Assembly: GCF_013348785.1 (NCBI RefSeq)
Contig: NZ_CP054691.1
Span: 1,860,001 to 1,924,000, forward strand
DNA length: 64,000 nt
Direction: 5' to 3'
Origin: Gordonia sp. X0973
GTDB taxonomy: Bacteria; Actinomycetota; Actinomycetes; Mycobacteriales; Mycobacteriaceae
The position numbers were made by a program, and so were the translations under genes. Position 1 is the first letter of the stretch; each line of letters begins with the position of its first letter. Below the pieces are notes generated by a model. It was not told the DNA's origin. It saw nothing but the letters and a program-made list of their open reading frames with translations, and made no database searches. Shown here piece by piece: positions 43,893 through 53,287 of the stretch.

Positions 43893-46800
43893 GAACGCAC
43901 CCCGGCGAGGAGGTCGGACAGGTCGACGACGAGCCGGAACGGGACGTGCCAGGTGAAGACGCCGCAGCCCGCGGAGGTATCCGGGCCGACCATGCCCCGG
44001 ACGAATTGGTACTGCACCGGCCCGAGATGGGTCTCCGGCGCATACCCGGGCAGCCGCCAGCGCAGATAGCGGTGCAACGCCACCGAGTAGAGCAGCGCCT
44101 GCAACGGATAGTGCGACGCCATCATCTCCGCGGCCATCGCCTCGGTGGAGAAGACCTCGGCGACCAGATCACCCGGCTGGATCCGGTTGGTCTTGTAGTC
44201 GACGATCACGAACTTCGGCTCACCGGCGCCGCGGATCCGCAGCACCGAGTCGATGCTGCCGGTGAGGAACCCGTGGAACCGTTCGTCGGAGACGACGGCC
44301 ACCTCCTCGGCATAGGGACGCAGCGGATCGTCGGCGGGCAGGTGTCGGCGCATGAGTGCCGCGACCGACGCCAGATCGAAGCCGCCGTCGGCGTCGGCAA
44401 GCGGCAGCTCGAACTCCATCTCGCTGAGTCGGTCGGCCGGTTTGACCGACCACAGGTCCGCCGCGCCTCCCACACCCAAGCCCAGCGGCGTCGTCATCAC
44501 CCCGATCAGCGCCCGCGCCAGCGCGTCCACGTCGACGTCGAAAGCCGAGCGCCGCGCCCCCACCTCGCAGAGCTCGCCGATGTGGGCCGACATGTCGGGC
44601 GCGTCGGTGTCGACGTATTCGAGGACCTCGTGGACCAGCGTGCCGAAGCGCGCGCCGAACGGCATCCCGTTCATCAACGACGGCGTGCCCGTCGGAATCG
44701 GGGCCGTGCCGTCGGCCTCGGTCTGATCGTCGGCGGGCTCGTCGAGAAGCTCGCCGTCGCGCACCACCCGCTCGTCGGGCTCGCTGCCCACCGTCGGCTC
44801 GGCGACCGCGACGGCGTGGGCCGCCTCGTGTGCCGCGCGCACGATCGACGAGTACGAACTGCGTCGATAGCCGGTGTCGATGCTCCGGCCGAACTCCGCG
44901 ACCGACAATCCCTCGCCGTCGCCGCCGACCGGAGTCGGCGGATGCCAGCGCGGCTGCCGACCGTGCTCGCCGGCGTGTTCGACGACGATGCCCGGGTGGA
45001 AGCCGGCCACATCGCGCAGCACCGATTCCTCACGCGCATCGTCGAACAGCGGCACCGCGTCGGGGATGGGGAGGCGTCCTCCGGTGCGCGCCGCGGCGGC
45101 GCGCTCGACGGCGGTGAACAGGACGCGGTGCAGCGCGCCGCCAGGGGTGGTGGTGCTCGGCGACCACCAGGCCACCACCTGCGACCGCGCCCGGGTGAGC
45201 GCGACGTAGAGCAGGCGCAGCTCCTCACCGGCGGCCTCGGCCTCGGCCCGGCGGAAGCGCTCGTGATAGCCGGGGGCGGTCATCCCGCCGACGTCGAGGT
45301 GGCGCACCCCGTCGTCGTCGTGGAAGGTGAAGGTCTTCGGCTTCGACGGCCGCACCCCGTCCCAGCCGAAGGGGACGTACACGACCGGGAACTCCAGCCC
45401 CTTGCTCGCGTGCACCGTCATCAGCTGGACGGCGGCGGTGTCGCGGTCCAGGCGTCGAGTCTGGTTCGAGCGGCGCTGCCGGCCGGCGCTGTCGGCCACG
45501 CATTCGCCCAGCCAGGCGGTCAATCCGGTGAGTCCACAGCCGGTCTCGGCGACCTGTTCGCCCATCAGCGAGGCGATCTGCAGCAGGTCGGTGAGCAGGC
45601 GCTCCCCGTCTGCCAGCCGCAGGACGCGCTGGGCCACCCCGCGGTCGGCGACGATCTGCGACACCATCGCCGACGGACCGCCCGCGTCGAAAGTGTGCGC
45701 CCATCTGGCCAGGTCGGCGGCGAGGTCGCCGACCCCGGCCTCGCCACCCGCGTCCAGCTCGGCCGGGGTGCGCCCGAGTAGCGGCGTGATCGCGGCGAGC
45801 CGCACCCGTCGGGAGTCCGACGGCTTCTCGAGCGCGGCCAGGACATAGGCCCAGTAGCGCGCGGCATCGGTGGCGAAGACGCTCTGCCCACCGGCGACGA
45901 CGGTGGCGATGCCGTGTGCGCCCAAGGCCCGTTGCAGCGGCTCGATGGTCTGGTTGGTCCGCAGGAGCACCGCGATATCCCCCGGCTCGATCGGCCTCCG
46001 CACCCCGTCGGCACCGACGATCCGGGCCGCCGAGGCGAGTGTCGCGGCGATGTCGTCGGCGACGTCGGCGATCACCCGCTCGCGGACGCCGGGCACGAGC
46101 GGTGTCGTACCGTCCTGGGTGTGCTTGGTGAAGTCCCGGCGAGTGAAGTACCGCAGGCGCACGGGTGGCGCGCCGACGATTCGGGGCTGCTCCCGACGGG
46201 CGCGCACCGGGTGTACCACGATGCGCTGATCACCCAACTCCGCGTCGACGAGGATCTTTCCCAACGCGTCGACCAGCGGGCCGTCCGAGCGCCAGTTGTC
46301 GGTGAGGCTGCGCTGCTCCTGCGCGGCCCGGGCTGCGGCGAGGTAGCTCAGCACCTCGGCGCCGCGGAAGGCGTAGATGGACTGCTTGGGATCACCGACG
46401 AGGATCATCGGCCGGTGGCCGTGGAAGCACCGGCGCAGGATCTCCCACTGCTGCGGATCGGTGTCCTGGAACTCGTCGACGAGGACCACGTCGTAGCGAC
46501 CCCGGATCCGTTCGCAGGCCGCGGCCCCGACCTCCGGGTCGGTGATGGTCTCGTAGAGCCTCCCCTGCAGGTCGTCGTAGGTGCGGATGCGCGACCACCG
46601 CTTGCGCGTGCGCACCCGGTCGCGGACGGCGGTGGCGAAGCGCACCCAGGAGATCCCGCCCGCGGCGTTCTGGTCCACCGGGGCGAGCAGCGTGGCGGGG
46701 TTGCGCACCGCGTCGCGCGCGACGACCTCGGCGGCGGCGAACGGGAAGTCGTCGTCGGGTTGCCCGGCGAACCGCTGCAGGTAGAGGTCGCGCCCGGCCT

Positions 46801-47266
46801 CGCGCGCCAGGTCGTCGGCGTCCTCGACGAGCGCGTAGTGCTGGTCGCGCTCCCCCAGGAAGCCGAGCACCGAGAGCATCCGGTTGCAGAAGGTGTGCGT
46901 GGTGGCCATCGTCGCGGCGTCGAAGTCCGACAGCGCGGCCAGCAGGTTCTCGCGCCGCCGCTCCACCTCCGCGGCCGTTCCCCGCGCGAGCAGCGCCACC
47001 AACTCGTCGTCGGCCGATGGCGCCGCTTCGGCGTCGGCCAGCGCCTCGGCACACTCGCGCAGCCGGATACGGGTGCGGTCGCGCAGCTCCGTCGACGCGG
47101 CATTGGAGAAGGTCGCCATCAGGACCCGGGAGATCGGCGTGCCCTCGGCCACGAACCGCACCGCCAGCGCCGCGATGGCATAGGTCTTGCCGGTGCCCGC
47201 GCTCGCCTCCAGCACCAGGGTGCCGGCCGGCAATGGGTCGGCCAGGTCGAATGCGCGCGGGCTCAC
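43889..47266 (-). CDS. recB: Exodeoxyribonuclease V beta subunit RecB
   Basis: 1125 residues. UvrD-type 3'-5' helicase plus RecB nuclease. Walker A EASAGTGKTYAIAAL lies near residue 20, VDEFQDTDPQQW is motif II, MTVHASKGLEFPVV is motif V, and the nuclease motif VIVDYKTNR lies near the C-terminus, so the nuclease looks intact. The start is the GTG at 47266 overlapping the recC stop (GTGA); the long upstream frame is a recC shadow. Confidence 0.94.
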   Translation of the reverse strand: MSPRAFDLADPLPAGTLVLEASAGTGKTYAIAALAVRFVAEGTPISRVLMATFSNAASTELRDRTRIRLRECAEALADAEAAPSADDELVALLARGTAAEVERRRENLLAALSDFDAATMATTHTFCNRMLSVLGFLGERDQHYALVEDADDLAREAGRDLYLQRFAGQPDDDFPFAAAEVVARDAVRNPATLLAPVDQNAAGGISWVRFATAVRDRVRTRKRWSRIRTYDDLQGRLYETITDPEVGAAACERIRGRYDVVLVDEFQDTDPQQWEILRRCFHGHRPMILVGDPKQSIYAFRGAEVLSYLAAARAAQEQRSLTDNWRSDGPLVDALGKILVDAELGDQRIVVHPVRARREQPRIVGAPPVRLRYFTRRDFTKHTQDGTTPLVPGVRERVIADVADDIAATLASAARIVGADGVRRPIEPGDIAVLLRTNQTIEPLQRALGAHGIATVVAGGQSVFATDAARYWAYVLAALEKPSDSRRVRLAAITPLLGRTPAELDAGGEAGVGDLAADLARWAHTFDAGGPSAMVSQIVADRGVAQRVLRLADGERLLTDLLQIASLMGEQVAETGCGLTGLTAWLGECVADSAGRQRRSNQTRRLDRDTAAVQLMTVHASKGLEFPVVYVPFGWDGVRPSKPKTFTFHDDDGVRHLDVGGMTAPGYHERFRRAEAEAAGEELRLLYVALTRARSQVVAWWSPSTTTPGGALHRVLFTAVERAAAARTGGRLPIPDAVPLFDDAREESVLRDVAGFHPGIVVEHAGEHGRQPRWHPPTPVGGDGEGLSVAEFGRSIDTGYRRSSYSSIVRAAHEAAHAVAVAEPTVGSEPDERVVRDGELLDEPADDQTEADGTAPIPTGTPSLMNGMPFGARFGTLVHEVLEYVDTDAPDMSAHIGELCEVGARRSAFDVDVDALARALIGVMTTPLGLGVGGAADLWSVKPADRLSEMEFELPLADADGGFDLASVAALMRRHLPADDPLRPYAEEVAVVSDERFHGFLTGSIDSVLRIRGAGEPKFVIVDYKTNRIQPGDLVAEVFSTEAMAAEMMASHYPLQALLYSVALHRYLRWRLPGYAPETHLGPVQYQFVRGMVGPDTSAGCGVFTWHVPFRLVVDLSDLLAGVRS

Positions 47267-50200
47267 CTGGTCTCCTCCTGGCGGTTCAGGGGGGCGAACA
47301 GCAACAGTGCCGCGCGCAGGAACCCGGGCAGATCGCGGCTTCCGGTCCACGGCGTGTCGATGGCGAGATCGGCGGGGACCGAGCGCGCACAGTCGTCGAA
47401 GGTGACCGGTGCGTCGGGGTCGCCGGTCAACAGCAGCGACACCGCCGCGTTCTGCACGAAGCGGTCGTACTCGAAGCGGCTGCGAGCGCGGTTCATCGCG
47501 GAACCGGGGTCTCCGGAGTTGCCGTAGGTCTGCGACGCGGTCTCCGCGGCGTCCAGCGGCAGGGCGAACGGCGAGTTCAGGCCGGCGTCCCGCAGGGCGA
47601 CGAGCGCGGCGAGAAGGTCGGCCGCATCGTCGACGGGGGTGTATCGGCGCACCGCGATGCCGTGCCCCTGACTTCCGATCACACACGCACCGGCGACCGA
47701 ATCGGATGCCCCCGCGGCGAGCGCGAGCAGCGAAATCCAGGTCTCCAGGCGCTGTTTGGCGCGGATCGACGAGTACGTCACGGTCACCAGGCCGTTGTCG
47801 TACACATCCGGCACGGTGCCGTACAGGCGCCGCCCGCCGGGTAGGTCGACGCGGATGTCGACGGTCCGCGCGGCCCCGGACCGCTCGACCACGGCCCGTT
47901 CGGCCAACGCCTGCGCCTTCGCCGAGACCGGCGACAGCGCCTGCATGCCGAGTTGGAAGGGCGGCAGCGTGCCGCGACGGAATTCCGCGGCGCGGGCGTC
48001 GGCCGGGTCCGCGCCCCGCAGCAGCGCGGTCAGCAGCCGGTTCCCGACGCCCCAGCGCTCCAGCCCGTCGAGGTCCACCGACAGCTGATCGGGCGCCGAT
48101 TCCGCCGGGCGCGGGACCGCGATCCCCAGGCGCTGCCGGATGAACCCGTCGGCCGGGTTGACCAGGAAGGCCACCAGATCGGCGAGGTCGACGTCACCGG
48201 TCGGGCGCGGCGGCAGATCGCCGGCCATCGTCGGCCACGGGTCGCCGCCACCGCGGCCGGCCGCCACCGCGGCCAGCGCCCGCGCCCCGGGCAGCAGCGT
48301 CCGGTCGTACGAGAACGGCTGCGCGCCTTGGAAATTCGGCACGTCGAAGGCATGCAGGGTGTGCGACGTCACCGCCGCCGCGGCCACCTCGGGACCGGCC
48401 AGGGCCGTCACCGAGTCCAGCAGCTCGCTCACCACCACCGACGGCGGCACCGGGGAGCCGTTGATCGGATCGGCGCCGGTGTAGAAGACCAGCAGGTGGT
48501 CGCGGGCCGCGGTGATCGCGTCGAGGAAGGCCTGTCGGTCCTCGTCGCGCGCGCTGCGCTCCCCGACCAGCGGGGCGACGGCGAGGATGTCGTCCCCATC
48601 GACCCACTGGGTGCGCGGGAACGCCTCGCCGTCCATGCCCAGCAGGATGATCGCCCGATGCGGCACCGAGCGCATCGGCACCATCGAACAGACGGTGAGT
48701 TCCCCGGTGCAGAAGTTCGAGCGGGTCGGCGTCGCCGCCACCAGGTCTTCGATCAGGTCGCGCACATCCGACGGGCTGAGCGTGAGTTCGCCGGTCAGCG
48801 AGTCGCGCACCAACCGCACCGCCTGTGCCCGCTGCCATTCCGATTCCCGGTCCGTGTCGGTGAGCAGGTCGACGGCGTCGGTGAGGAGTTCCGCCCAGTC
48901 CCGGCCGGAACGGGAATCGCCGATCGCCGCGAACAACGCACCGACGCGGTCGACGTACTCGGCGAAGCGGCCGACGGTCTCCGTGTCGCTGGAGTCGATC
49001 CCGCCCAGCGGCAACGCGGTGCCCAGCCATTGGCCGTCGGACTCGTCGGCGGCCACCGACAGCAGTATCCGGTTCACGCCGGCCTCGGCGGTGCCCTGCG
49101 GAAAGCCGGCCAGACCGTAGCGGCGGCGCTGCACTGCGTCGACCCCCCATCGGATATTGGCGCGCTCGGCCCAGGTCGCGAGGCTGTCCAACTCGTCGTC
49201 GGTGAATCCGAACCGGCGCCGGACGGGCGGCGTCGCGGCCAGGTCGAGGAGTTCGCTGACGGTGACCCGGCCGACGCCGAGCGCGATCACCCGCAGCAGC
49301 ACGTCGAGTACGTCGTTCGTGGCGAGAAGCCCCCGGTCGGCCAGCCGGACCCGTAGGCCGGCCGCCTTGTGCGGCGCGCCCTCCGACGAGAAGGCACCGT
49401 TGATCAGGGGCGCGAAGTCCTCGATGTCCGGACACATGACGAGCACGTCGCGCGGTTCCAGCGTCGGGTCGTCGTCGAACAGCCGGAGCAGCCGCTCGCG
49501 CAGCACCTCGACCTGCCTGTCGCGGCCGTGGCAGGAGTGGAATTCCAGCGAGGTGTCGGCCCGCAGCCCGACCGCCGCCGTCGCGGTATCGGTCCGCAAC
49601 GCCGTCTGCAGCGCACCCAGCAACGTGCTCGGTGTTCCGTCGGCGGCGGCGTGGTACTCGTCGTGGTCGATCGTCGCGCCGAGGGATTCCTGCAGTTCCT
49701 GCACGTCGCGCGACAGGCTGGCGAGCAGCGCATTGGACAGCCGGGGTGCGGCGCGCCGAGCGCGCGGGCGCGGTCCGGGGGCGGGCGCTGCAGCGACGGT
49801 GCTCCACAACTGCGGGCTGGGATGCGGGAGGTACAGGCCGACGTCGCGGTGGCGCGCGATCCCGTCGAGCAGTTCCCGGAGCATCTGCGGGATCCGCGTC
49901 GGGCCGAAGATCGAGAGCCGCTCCGGCAGGTCCACCCGATCGGGTTCCTCGCGCAGGGCGCCGAGCACCTCCGGCAGGATCTCCGCGAGATGCGGCCCGC
50001 CGACGTCGTCGCGGACCCTCCGCCACAGCAGCGGCTGCCAGCGCTGCGACTCGTCGAGCGCGACCTCATCACCGTCGACGCGGGCGCCGCTCACGTCGTC
50101 GCCGCGCGCCCACGCCGCGACCATCTGCGGACGCTGCCAGCCGTACGCGGCGAAGAGCCGGGCGATGGTCGTGGCCGTCGCCAGTCTGCGCCCCGCCCAC

Positions 50201-50586
50201 TCGTCGTCGCCGGCCGCCTCGAGATGGCGCGCCAGCATCGTCAACGCCGGATCGGCCAGCGAGTCGTCCAGCGCGGCGAGCACCGACCACAGCAGGTCAT
50301 CCGCCTGCCACGCCTGCGCGTCGACCCCGTGCGCCGCAGTCAGCGGATCGGTGACCCGGGACAGTAGTCGCGCGGCGGTCAGGAAGTCGATGTTCGCGGC
50401 AATGCCGTCACCGGTGCCACCGCTGCCGAGCGAAACGGCCAATTGCTGGGCCAGCCACCGCTCGACCCCGTGCGCGGCCACCGCCACGACCTCCGGCCGC
50501 ATCGGATCGGCCAGCGGTGCGGCCATTGTCGCCGCCAGCACCTCGACCAGGGTGTCGGCGCGCTCGGCGCGGTGGACTGTCAGCAT
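47263..50586 (-). CDS. recC: Exodeoxyribonuclease V gamma subunit RecC
   Basis: 1107 residues, the Chi-scanning/scaffold subunit with degenerate helicase and nuclease folds. The opening LTVHRAERADTLVEVLA, the segment DVLVMCPDIEDFAPLI and ILLGMDGEAFPRTQ are typical. The ATG at 50586 is chosen because TACTAT ends seven nt before it (leaderless type); an in-frame start at 50619 lacks support. First gene of recCBD, divergent from a thioesterase gene. Confidence 0.93.
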   Translation of the reverse strand: MLTVHRAERADTLVEVLAATMAAPLADPMRPEVVAVAAHGVERWLAQQLAVSLGSGGTGDGIAANIDFLTAARLLSRVTDPLTAAHGVDAQAWQADDLLWSVLAALDDSLADPALTMLARHLEAAGDDEWAGRRLATATTIARLFAAYGWQRPQMVAAWARGDDVSGARVDGDEVALDESQRWQPLLWRRVRDDVGGPHLAEILPEVLGALREEPDRVDLPERLSIFGPTRIPQMLRELLDGIARHRDVGLYLPHPSPQLWSTVAAAPAPGPRPRARRAAPRLSNALLASLSRDVQELQESLGATIDHDEYHAAADGTPSTLLGALQTALRTDTATAAVGLRADTSLEFHSCHGRDRQVEVLRERLLRLFDDDPTLEPRDVLVMCPDIEDFAPLINGAFSSEGAPHKAAGLRVRLADRGLLATNDVLDVLLRVIALGVGRVTVSELLDLAATPPVRRRFGFTDDELDSLATWAERANIRWGVDAVQRRRYGLAGFPQGTAEAGVNRILLSVAADESDGQWLGTALPLGGIDSSDTETVGRFAEYVDRVGALFAAIGDSRSGRDWAELLTDAVDLLTDTDRESEWQRAQAVRLVRDSLTGELTLSPSDVRDLIEDLVAATPTRSNFCTGELTVCSMVPMRSVPHRAIILLGMDGEAFPRTQWVDGDDILAVAPLVGERSARDEDRQAFLDAITAARDHLLVFYTGADPINGSPVPPSVVVSELLDSVTALAGPEVAAAAVTSHTLHAFDVPNFQGAQPFSYDRTLLPGARALAAVAAGRGGGDPWPTMAGDLPPRPTGDVDLADLVAFLVNPADGFIRQRLGIAVPRPAESAPDQLSVDLDGLERWGVGNRLLTALLRGADPADARAAEFRRGTLPPFQLGMQALSPVSAKAQALAERAVVERSGAARTVDIRVDLPGGRRLYGTVPDVYDNGLVTVTYSSIRAKQRLETWISLLALAAGASDSVAGACVIGSQGHGIAVRRYTPVDDAADLLAALVALRDAGLNSPFALPLDAAETASQTYGNSGDPGSAMNRARSRFEYDRFVQNAAVSLLLTGDPDAPVTFDDCARSVPADLAIDTPWTGSRDLPGFLRAALLLFAPLNRQEETR

Positions 50587-50593
50587 CACCGGG

Positions 50594-50641
50594 ATAGTAG
50601 CGCCGTCCCCCGACAGCACCGTCGCCGCCGCGAATTAGGCT
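50594..50641. promoter_or_regulatory. Divergent leaderless promoters of recC and the thioesterase gene
   Basis: Minus-strand TACTAT (50599-50594) ends seven nt before the recC ATG; plus-strand TAGGCT (50636-50641) ends seven nt before the thioesterase GTG. Neither gene has a Shine-Dalgarno sequence. Confidence 0.55.
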
Positions 50642-50648
50642 GCCAAGG

Positions 50649-51083
50649 GTGACCACAACTGCCGATGTCTTCGAAATCCCGCTTCGCTGGGGCGATATGG
50701 ACGCACTCGCACACGTCAACAACGTGCAGATCGCCCGGCTCTTCGAGCAGGCGCGGGTGGAGGCCTTCCACCGCTGGTTCGGAGAGCAGCGCCGCGGGAT
50801 CCACCTGCTGGTGGCGAGGCAGGAGATCGAGTACCGCGCGATCCTGCACTACTCCCCCGAACCCGTGCGCATCCACTGCTCGATCAGCAACCTCGGGCGC
50901 TCCTCTTTCGAATTCGGCTACGAGCTGCGCGACGCGAAGGGCACCGTGTGCGCGCTTGCCGAGACCACGGTCGTGACCATGAACTCCGCGGGGTCGACCG
51001 AACCGGTTTCCGACGCGATCCGCGCGATCCTCGACGAGCATCGGGGCGATCCGGTCGAGTTCCGCCGGCGCCGCGCACACTGA
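50649..51083 (+). CDS. Acyl-CoA thioesterase, 4HBT hot-dog family
   Basis: 144 residues. The 4-hydroxybenzoyl-CoA-thioesterase-type motif RWGDMDALAHVNN with the catalytic Asp is near residues 14-26. Cleaves acyl-CoA to acid and CoA; substrate unknown. The GTG at 50649 has TAGGCT seven nt upstream. Stands alone between recC (divergent) and the GNAT gene (68 nt downstream, own promoter). Confidence 0.9.
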   Translation: MTTTADVFEIPLRWGDMDALAHVNNVQIARLFEQARVEAFHRWFGEQRRGIHLLVARQEIEYRAILHYSPEPVRIHCSISNLGRSSFEFGYELRDAKGTVCALAETTVVTMNSAGSTEPVSDAIRAILDEHRGDPVEFRRRRAH

Positions 51084-51150
51084 TCCGTTTTCTATCCGAC
51101 TCCCCGCGTGGCTCGTCGCTCACGGGCGCCGGAGCCGTTAGAGTTCCCAC

Positions 51151-51789
51151 GTGATCATCGACACGGCGCGCCTGTGGTTGCGCCCCGTGCTTCTCGACGA
51201 TGCCCCGGCCATGGTCGCCCTCGATGCCGACCCGCGGGTCATGCGTTTCGTCAACGGTGGGTCGCCGACGCCCCGGGCGCAGATCGTCGACTGGACGATC
51301 CCCCGCGCCCGCGCCGAGTACACCGCCCACGGGACCGGTATCCGCACCCTGATCCTCAAGGACACCGCGGAGTTCGCCGGGTGGATCGAGTTGCGACGGC
51401 CGCGACACAGCAGCCGGACCGAACTGGAGCTCTCCTACCGCCTGCCGCACCACCTCTGGGGTCGCGGCCTCGCGACGGAGGCGGCCATCGCGATCCTCCG
51501 CGCGGCGTTCACCGAGCACCGCGCCCAGCGCGTCTTCGCCGGCACCTCGCCGCAGAACGCCGCGTCGCGCAAGGTGCTGCAGAAGATCGGGATGCGCCGG
51601 GTGCCCACCCTGCTCGACGACGACTACGAGGTCGAGTACGAGGTGCTGCGCCACCACTGGGAGATGCACACCGCGACCACGTCGCGCATCGACCTCGTGA
51701 CGGCGGCGGGCGTCGACACCGCTGCGACGACCCGGCGCGGCGCCGTCGTCGGGCGTCATCGCCTGCCCGACGCGCTAGCCGGGGCATGA
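51151..51789 (+). CDS. GNAT-family N-acetyltransferase (RimJ/RimL type)
   Basis: 212 residues. The acetyl-CoA loop LPHHLWGRGLATEAAIAILR and NAASRKVLQKIGMRRV are family motifs (residues about 95-155). The last 55 residues are an extra tail not typical of the family (DLVTAAGVDTAATTRRGAVV). Acceptor unknown. The GTG at 51151 has TAGAGT six nt upstream (leaderless type). ndh follows 17 nt later with its own -10. Confidence 0.87.
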   Translation: MIIDTARLWLRPVLLDDAPAMVALDADPRVMRFVNGGSPTPRAQIVDWTIPRARAEYTAHGTGIRTLILKDTAEFAGWIELRRPRHSSRTELELSYRLPHHLWGRGLATEAAIAILRAAFTEHRAQRVFAGTSPQNAASRKVLQKIGMRRVPTLLDDDYEVEYEVLRHHWEMHTATTSRIDLVTAAGVDTAATTRRGAVVGRHRLPDALAGA

Positions 51790-51806
51790 GGCGATAAGGT
51801 CTGGGG

Positions 51807-53228
51807 GTGACCACGAGTGACACCGCAACCAGCCCCGCCCGCCACCGCGTCGTCATCATCGGCTCCGGATTCGGCGGGCTTTTCGCAGCGCAACGACTCA
51901 AGAAGGCCGACGTCGACGTCACGTTGATCGCGCGCACCACCCACCACCTGTTCCAGCCGATGCTGTACCAGGTCGCGACGGGAATCGTGTCCGAGGGCGA
52001 GATCGCCCCCGCCACGCGGATCATCCTGCGCGACCAGCGCAACTCGCAGGTCCTCCTGGGTGACGTCTTCGAGATCGACGTCAACGCGCAGACCGTCACG
52101 TCGCGACTGCTCGAGCGCGTGACCGTGACTCCCTACGACAGTCTGATCATCGCCGCCGGCGCCGATCAGTCCTACTTCGGCCACGACGAGTTCGCCGAGT
52201 ACGCGCCCGGTATGAAGACGATCGACCACGCGTTGGAATTGCGCGGACGCATCCTCGGCGCCTTCGAGCAGGCCGAGCTCTCCGACGACCCGGCCGAGCG
52301 CGAGAAGCTGCTCACCTTCGTCGTCGTCGGCGCGGGTGCCACCGGCGTCGAGATGGCCGGGCAGATCGCCGAGATGGCCGACCGGACGCTCAAGGGCGCC
52401 TTCCGCCACATCGATCCGACGAAGGCGCGCGTGATCCTGCTCGACGCGGCGCCGGCCGTCCTCGCTCCCTACGGCCCCAAACTGAGCGCCAAGGCGCAGC
52501 GGCGCCTGGAGAAGCTCGGCGTCGAGATCCAGCTCAACGCGATGGTCACCAACCTCGACTACGACGGCCTCGAGGTGAAAGACTCCGACGGCACCGTCCG
52601 CCGCATCGAGGCCCAGTGCAAGGTGTGGTCGGCCGGCGTGCAGGCCAGCTCGCTGGGCAAGGTCCTCGCCGAGCAGACCGGCGTCGAACTCGACCGTGCC
52701 GGGCGGGTCAAGGTCGGCCCCGATCTCACCGTCCCCGATCACCCCAACGTTTTCGTCGTCGGCGACATGATGGCCGTCGACGGGGTGCCCGGCGTCGCAC
52801 AGGGGGCCATCCAGGGCGGGCGCTACGCCGCCGACGCGATCAAGGCCGAACTGCGCGGCCAGACCCCCGACCAGCGCAAACCCTTCTCCTACTTCGACAA
52901 GGGCTCGATGGCCACCATCTCGCGCTATGCCGCGGTGATGCAGGTCCCGATCCCGTTCACCAAGAAGAAGTTCGAGACCGAGGGCTATTTCGCGTGGCTC
53001 GGCTGGCTGATGCTGCACCTAGTGTACCTGGTCGGCTTCCGCAACCGCCTCAACACCTTCATCAACTGGTTCTTCGCGTTCACCACGCGCGGACGCACCC
53101 AGCTGGCGGTCACCGAGCAGCAGGTCTACGCCCGCACCGCGATGGGCGCGCTGTCCGAGCTCGAACGGCGCGAGGCCGAGGAGATCCAGGAGAAGATGGC
53201 CCGCGCCCAGCGCAGACAGGGCGCGTAG
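51807..53228 (+). CDS. ndh: NADH dehydrogenase type II
   Basis: 473 residues. Single-subunit NADH:quinone oxidoreductase at the inner membrane face, not proton-pumping. FAD motif VVIIGSGFGGLFAAQRL and NADH motif VVVGAGATGVEMAGQI are clear, and VFVVGDMMAVDG is the second FAD contact. C-terminal amphipathic part (about residues 390-440) with WLGWLMLHLVYLVGF anchors it. The GTG at 51807 has TAAGGT six nt upstream. The stop lies 18 nt before palindrome A of the DUF559 cassette. Confidence 0.94.
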   Translation: MTTSDTATSPARHRVVIIGSGFGGLFAAQRLKKADVDVTLIARTTHHLFQPMLYQVATGIVSEGEIAPATRIILRDQRNSQVLLGDVFEIDVNAQTVTSRLLERVTVTPYDSLIIAAGADQSYFGHDEFAEYAPGMKTIDHALELRGRILGAFEQAELSDDPAEREKLLTFVVVGAGATGVEMAGQIAEMADRTLKGAFRHIDPTKARVILLDAAPAVLAPYGPKLSAKAQRRLEKLGVEIQLNAMVTNLDYDGLEVKDSDGTVRRIEAQCKVWSAGVQASSLGKVLAEQTGVELDRAGRVKVGPDLTVPDHPNVFVVGDMMAVDGVPGVAQGAIQGGRYAADAIKAELRGQTPDQRKPFSYFDKGSMATISRYAAVMQVPIPFTKKKFETEGYFAWLGWLMLHLVYLVGFRNRLNTFINWFFAFTTRGRTQLAVTEQQVYARTAMGALSELERREAEEIQEKMARAQRRQGA

Positions 53229-53246
53229 TCGCCTATCTGACGCCTA

Positions 53247-53287
53247 TGCCGAGGTTTACTGTCACTATGCCGCAGTAGACCTCGGCA
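53247..53287. repeat. 41-nt palindrome, copy A, bordering the AbiEi/DUF559 gene
   Basis: Arms of 15 nt (TGCCGAGGTTTACTG and CAGTAGACCTCGGCA, one mismatch) flank an 11-nt loop. Copy B at 54354-54394 has the same 15-11-15 layout in the same orientation, and both are preceded by CGCCTA. The stop codon of the DUF559 gene lies in this loop, so its last seven codons come from the palindrome. It could also serve as terminator between convergent ndh and the DUF559 gene. Confidence 0.85.
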